Assembly (NCBI RefSeq): GCF_900115745.1
Contig: NZ_FOXP01000008.1
Location: forward strand, 1-64,000
From: Sphingomonas rubra
GTDB lineage: Bacteria > Pseudomonadota > Alphaproteobacteria > Sphingomonadales > Sphingomonadaceae
Direction of reading: 5' to 3'
Length of the DNA: 64,000 nt
Shown: positions 61,231-64,000 of the stretch, piece by piece
Layout of the letters: every line of letters starts with the position of its first letter
Numbering within the stretch: the first letter of the stretch is position 1
Translations under genes and position numbers: made by a program
The notes under the pieces: generated by a model
What the model was told of the DNA's origin: nothing
Seen by the model: only the letters and a program-made list of their open reading frames with translations
Database searches by the model: none

Positions 61231-61323
61231 GGAGAGGCTGAGCTAAGCCGAAGCCTCATCTCGAAGCACACACCCTTCGAGACGCCGTTTCGGCTTCGCT
61301 CAACGGCTCCTCAGGGCGAACGG
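61231..61323. repeat. Short palindromic repeat overlapping the HAD gene end
   Basis: Contains GAGGCTGAGCTAAGCCGAAG, CCCTTCGAGACG, CGGCTTCGCTCAACGG and CTCAGGGCGAACGG. The stop codon of the HAD gene (61311-61313) lies inside it, so the repeat supplies the last codons of that protein. Confidence 0.65.
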
Positions 61324-61991
61324 AGGTGAAGCCTCAGCAACCGCGCCACCTCGGCGAAGTCCGCTGCCACCGCATCCACGCCGAGCGCCAGCAGCCGCTC
61401 CGCATGATCCGACGCGCAGTGGGTGCCGGCGCACAGGCCGATAACGGTCGCGCCGGTCTTCACCGCGCCGGTGACGCCGACGAACGAATCCTCGATGATC
61501 GCGCAATCCTCCATTCCAACGCCGAGCGCGGCGGTGGCGTGGAGGTAGAGGTCGGGCGCGGGCTTGCCGTTCGCGACGTGCTCGCGACCCGAGTAGAGAT
61601 GGTCGCCGAACGCGTCGCGCAGACCCAGATGATCGAGGTGGGCGGCGATCCAGGCGGTGGAGCTGGACGAGACGATGGCGCGCGGCAGGTCCGCCGGGAG
61701 CGCGCGGACGAAGGCGACGGCGCCCGTCACCTCGCCGACGCCCTTGGCCAGGACGCGCGCATCCTCGATTCGCCGCGCCTCGGCGAAACCGGCGGGGAGC
61801 GGGCCGCCGATCCAGCGCTCGATCGCGTCGGTGAAGGCGGGGCCCGACAGGCCCATGAAATTCGCCATCGAGTCCGCCGCGCTGGTCGGGTGGCCGTTGG
61901 CGGAGAGCCAGTCGGCGATGTGGCGATTGCCGGCCGCCTCGCTCTCGATCAGCACACCGTCGAAGTCGAAGAGCAGCGCCTCCGGCGTCAC
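61311..61991 (-). CDS. HAD-superfamily phosphatase (subfamily IA)
   Basis: A 226-residue haloacid-dehalogenase phosphatase of the beta-phosphoglucomutase/phosphoglycolate phosphatase kind. Motif I is LLFDFDGVL (nucleophile Asp), motif II IVSSSS, motif III Lys in NGKPAPDLYL, motif IV EDSFVGV. The cap is helical (about residues 15-85). The substrate is unknown. GTG 61991 overlaps the yggS stop (GTGA). The C-terminus (LRLHLRSP) comes from a palindromic repeat. Confidence 0.88.
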   Translation of the reverse strand: MTPEALLFDFDGVLIESEAAGNRHIADWLSANGHPTSAADSMANFMGLSGPAFTDAIERWIGGPLPAGFAEARRIEDARVLAKGVGEVTGAVAFVRALPADLPRAIVSSSSTAWIAAHLDHLGLRDAFGDHLYSGREHVANGKPAPDLYLHATAALGVGMEDCAIIEDSFVGVTGAVKTGATVIGLCAGTHCASDHAERLLALGVDAVAADFAEVARLLRLHLRSP

Positions 61992-62647
61992 GCGCGCGCC
62001 CCGAACAGCGCGGTGCCGATGCGGACATGGGTGGCGCCCAGCGTCACCGCGGTTTCCAGATCGTCGGACATGCCGATGCTGAGCCCCGCCAGCCCGTGAT
62101 CGCGCGCCAGTTTGGCGAGCAGCGCGTGGTAAGGCGCAGCCTCGACCCCGGCGGGCGGCACCGCCATCAGGCCGGCGACCGGCAGGTCGGCAGCGCGCGC
62201 CTCGGCGAGCAGCGCGGGCAGGTCGGTGACGGCGCAGCCGCCCTTCTGCGCCTCGTCGCCGATGTTGACCTGGACGAAGCAGCTCGGCCGGCGGTCGGCC
62301 GCGTCCATCGCGCGGGCGAGCGCGGCGACCAGCGAAGAACGGTCGACGGCGTGGATCGCGTCGAACAGCGCCACCGCGTCGGCGGCCTTGTTCGACTGGA
62401 GCTGGCCGACCAGGTGGAGCGACAGGCCGGGATGCTCGTCGCGCAGGCCCGGCCACTTGCCTTGCGCCTCCTGCACGCGGTTCTCGCCGAATACGCGTTG
62501 GCCGGCGGCGATCAGGGGGGCGATCTCGTCCGCCGCGCGGGTCTTGCTGACCGCGACCAATTCGACCGCCGATGGTTCGCGGCCGGCGATCCTCGCCGCC
62601 GCGGCGATGCGCGCGTGGATCGCGGCCAGCCTGTCCCGTTCGTTCAT
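61988..62647 (-). CDS. yggS: YggS-family pyridoxal-phosphate homeostasis protein
   Basis: A 219-residue PLP-binding TIM-barrel protein (PROSC/PLPBP family) that buffers pyridoxal phosphate and affects amino-acid metabolism. The Schiff-base lysine is Lys35 in LVAVSKTRA; other blocks are GENRVQEAQGKWPGL, LHLVGQLQSNKAADAV, and SIGMSDDLETAVTLGATHVR for the phosphate. Length is normal. It precedes and overlaps the HAD gene, and is divergent from the ThiE-like gene 21 bp away. Confidence 0.93.
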   Translation of the reverse strand: MNERDRLAAIHARIAAAARIAGREPSAVELVAVSKTRAADEIAPLIAAGQRVFGENRVQEAQGKWPGLRDEHPGLSLHLVGQLQSNKAADAVALFDAIHAVDRSSLVAALARAMDAADRRPSCFVQVNIGDEAQKGGCAVTDLPALLAEARAADLPVAGLMAVPPAGVEAAPYHALLAKLARDHGLAGLSIGMSDDLETAVTLGATHVRIGTALFGARA

Positions 62648-62668
62648 GGCCGCGCTATAGGTGCGCGC

Positions 62669-63166
62669 GTGGCCGATCGATACCCCGAACGCTGGCTGAT
62701 GACCGACGAGCGGATGGGCACGGGCCTGTGGCGCGCGCTGCGGCGGTTGCCGCCGGGCAGCGGCGTGGTGTTCCGCCATCACGCGACGCCCGCGGCCGAG
62801 CGGCGGGCGCTGTTCGTGCGCGTGCGGCGGATCGCGCGGGCGCGGCGGCTGGTGCTGGTCGCGGCCGATCCGCCGCTTCCTCACGCGCGGCACGGGCGGG
62901 TGGCGGGGGCGACGACCTGGCCGGCGCATGATCGGCGGGAGGCGCTGGCGGGGGTGCGGGCGGGGGCGGCGGTGCTGTTCGTGTCGCCGGTGTTCGCGAC
63001 GCGGTCGCATCCGGGCGCGGCGGGGCTGGGCGCGGCGCGCGCGGCGCGGATCGGGCGCGGGCTGGGGGTGCCGGTGGTGGCGCTGGGGGGGATGAGCGAG
63101 CGGCGATGGCGCCGGGTGCGGGCGCTGGGGTTCGCAGGGTGGGCGGCGATCGATGCTTGGGTTTGA
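62669..63166 (+). CDS. Thiamine phosphate synthase-like (ThiE/TenI family) protein
   Basis: A 165-residue protein beginning RYPERWLMTDERMG, with the late strands AAVLFVSPVFATRSHPGAAG and GLGVPVVALGGMSERRWRRV that match the ThiE/TenI barrel (GGI-type phosphate loop). It is shorter than authentic ThiE (about 210) and lacks the first strand, and the pyrophosphate-binding residues are not obvious. It may be a paralogue rather than the biosynthetic enzyme. GTG 62669 is the only sensible start. Confidence 0.75.
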   Translation: MADRYPERWLMTDERMGTGLWRALRRLPPGSGVVFRHHATPAAERRALFVRVRRIARARRLVLVAADPPLPHARHGRVAGATTWPAHDRREALAGVRAGAAVLFVSPVFATRSHPGAAGLGAARAARIGRGLGVPVVALGGMSERRWRRVRALGFAGWAAIDAWV

Positions 63167-63215
63167 GGGGGCGTTGTCGGTCTGGCTCGAAGCAGAAGGA
63201 CATCGCGTTGACCCG

Positions 63216-63295
63216 TTCGTGCTGAGCGACATCGAAGCACGGGCCATAAGCCGCCCGCGCGCGGCTGCCCTTCGACGTGGCTCAGGGCGAACGGG
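63216..63295. repeat. Short palindromic repeat
   Basis: CGTTCGTGCTGAGCGACATC at the left and CCTTCGACGTGGCTCAGGGC at the right, with a GC-rich centre. Related to the elements at 58675-58751 and 61231-61323 and to the 23-bp insertion in the IS3 orfB. Confidence 0.65.
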
Positions 63296-63311
63296 TTTGG
63301 GTCAGTACCTC

Positions 63312-63394
63312 GTCACCCCGGCCTAGTGCCGGGGTCCAGGGCCAAGCGGCGTTGACGCTCGTGGCTCTGGATGCCGGGACGAGCCCGGCATGAC
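63312..63394. repeat. Composite palindromic repeat, diverged copy
   Basis: Starts GTCACCCCGGCCTAGTGCCG and ends GAGCCCGGCATGAC; the outer arms pair imperfectly. One of two neighbouring copies in the gap after the ThiE-like gene; no gene lies in 63167-63679. Confidence 0.75.
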
Positions 63395-63428
63395 GGACGT
63401 TGGTTGGGAGGAGATGGAGAGGCCCCTC

Positions 63429-63522
63429 GTCACCCCGGACTTGATCCGGGGTCCATCGTGCCGCAGGAGCCGCTGCCCGCGCGTGTGCGGAACCATGGAC
63501 CCCGAATCAAGTCCGGGGTGAC
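63429..63522. repeat. Composite palindromic repeat, near-perfect 28-bp arms
   Basis: Arms 63429-63456 and 63495-63522 pair with a single mismatch and begin GTCACCCCGGACTTGATCCG. Same plan as the copy between imuB and dnaE2. Confidence 0.9.
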
Positions 63523-63679
63523 GAAGGAAGTGTCGCTTGTGCTCGCGAGAGCGGGTGCGGGGCAGTCGTCCGGAACGCCAAATCCCGCCACGGCGAAGCC
63601 GCGTCGTCGGTCGTCGTTGTACGACGCCGGCCGGGCTTGGGCGAGTCGGGCGCCGGGGCGGCGCGCGGCGCCCTTCGCC

Positions 63680-64000
63680 TTAGAACCGGAACGCCGTTCC
63701 TACGTACACGCCCCGGCTGTCGCGGCGCTCGTCGAGGCGGGCGAGGCGTTCGCGGTCGGTCTGGTAGCGGACGCCGGCGGTGACATCGAGGTTGCGGGTC
63801 AGCGAGTAGGAGCCGCCCAGATCGACCGAGTAGCTCGGCAGGTCGGCGATCGCGCGCGGCGTGCCATCGATCGGACGGTCGGCCTGCGCCTTGACCCGGC
63901 CGCTCCAGCGCGGCGCGGTGTAGCTGAGCGCCACGTCCGCCGCCTCGCGCCCGCCCGGCTGCGCGCCCAGGTCGACGCGCGCGACGTCGCCCGACAGCGC
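63680..64000 (-). CDS. Outer membrane beta-barrel protein, 3' end
   Basis: The last 106 residues of a protein that begins beyond the right edge. Alternating hydrophobic/polar strands (ADVALSYTAPRWSGRVKAQA, YSVDLGGSYSLTRNLDVTAG, GVYVGTAFRF) end in the Phe-Arg-Phe terminus expected for BAM-inserted barrels. The family and cargo cannot be judged from this part. Confidence 0.75.
   Translation of the reverse strand, partial: ALSGDVARVDLGAQPGGREAADVALSYTAPRWSGRVKAQADRPIDGTPRAIADLPSYSVDLGGSYSLTRNLDVTAGVRYQTDRERLARLDERRDSRGVYVGTAFRF

Overview
The window is high-GC DNA from an alphaproteobacterium, most likely a sphingomonad (Sphingomonas or a close relative). The evidence is codon use, the imuA-imuB-dnaE2 mutagenesis cassette behind an alphaproteobacterial LexA box (GAAC-N7-GAAC), a PaoABC-type aldehyde dehydrogenase, a microbial rhodopsin with a Brp/Blh gene, and many copies of the composite palindromic repeats that sphingomonads carry between genes. 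No phage, CRISPR array or replication origin was seen. Gene names and families come from recognising sequence by eye; no database search was possible.

Layout. 0-10.3 kb: the 5' part of a large-subunit catalase, a DUF393 protein coupled to a saccharopine-dehydrogenase-like/DUF4166 protein, an HNH protein, a YegD-like Hsp70 overlapping an MTA/SAH-nucleosidase-like gene, and a three-gene efflux operon (MFS, membrane fusion protein, outer-membrane factor) with ATGA overlaps. 10.4-19.6 kb: an accessory stretch bounded by two decayed IS6-family remnants in the same orientation. It holds a two-component system divergent from a small OB-fold-like protein, an ArsB-type transporter, an MFS transporter, and an IS3-family element broken by a 23-bp repeat-like insertion. 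19.6-23.0 kb (minus strand): a four-gene overlapping operon of rhodopsin, Brp/Blh, YihY/BrkB and an AI-2E-family transporter. 23.6-27.4 kb: paoABC.

27.7-35.3 kb: an S10 peptidase, then a Fur-box-preceded catecholate-type TonB receptor with PiuC, PepSY, DUF2271, DUF4198 and ApbE proteins. 35.4-45.2 kb (minus strand): a closely packed operon that starts with a deleted 5-oxoprolinase remnant and continues with DUF969, DUF979, DUF2891, an ABC ATPase, a giant ABC permease/M1 peptidase fusion, a second ABC ATPase and a second permease. 45.5-51.5 kb: tRNA-Gly and the SOS mutasome genes. 51.6-64 kb: housekeeping genes (CnoX, Lon-N domain protein, Trm112-like, PilZ, UbiH, FtsK, LolA, XthA, RibA, a HAD phosphatase, YggS, a ThiE-like protein) separated by repeats, and the 3' end of an outer-membrane barrel gene.

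The most notable system is the rhodopsin operon. The pump lacks the carboxylate donor on helix C (Asp-Thr-Ser in place of Asp-Thr-Asp) but has a histidine on helix B, and it is translationally coupled to a retinal-forming enzyme and to two membrane transport families not normally discussed with rhodopsins. Second is the 10-kb minus-strand operon, which links a 5-oxoproline transporter pair to a peptidase-fused ABC exporter while its own oxoprolinase has been reduced to a fragment. Almost all adjacent genes in these operons overlap by 1-4 bases, which implies translational coupling.
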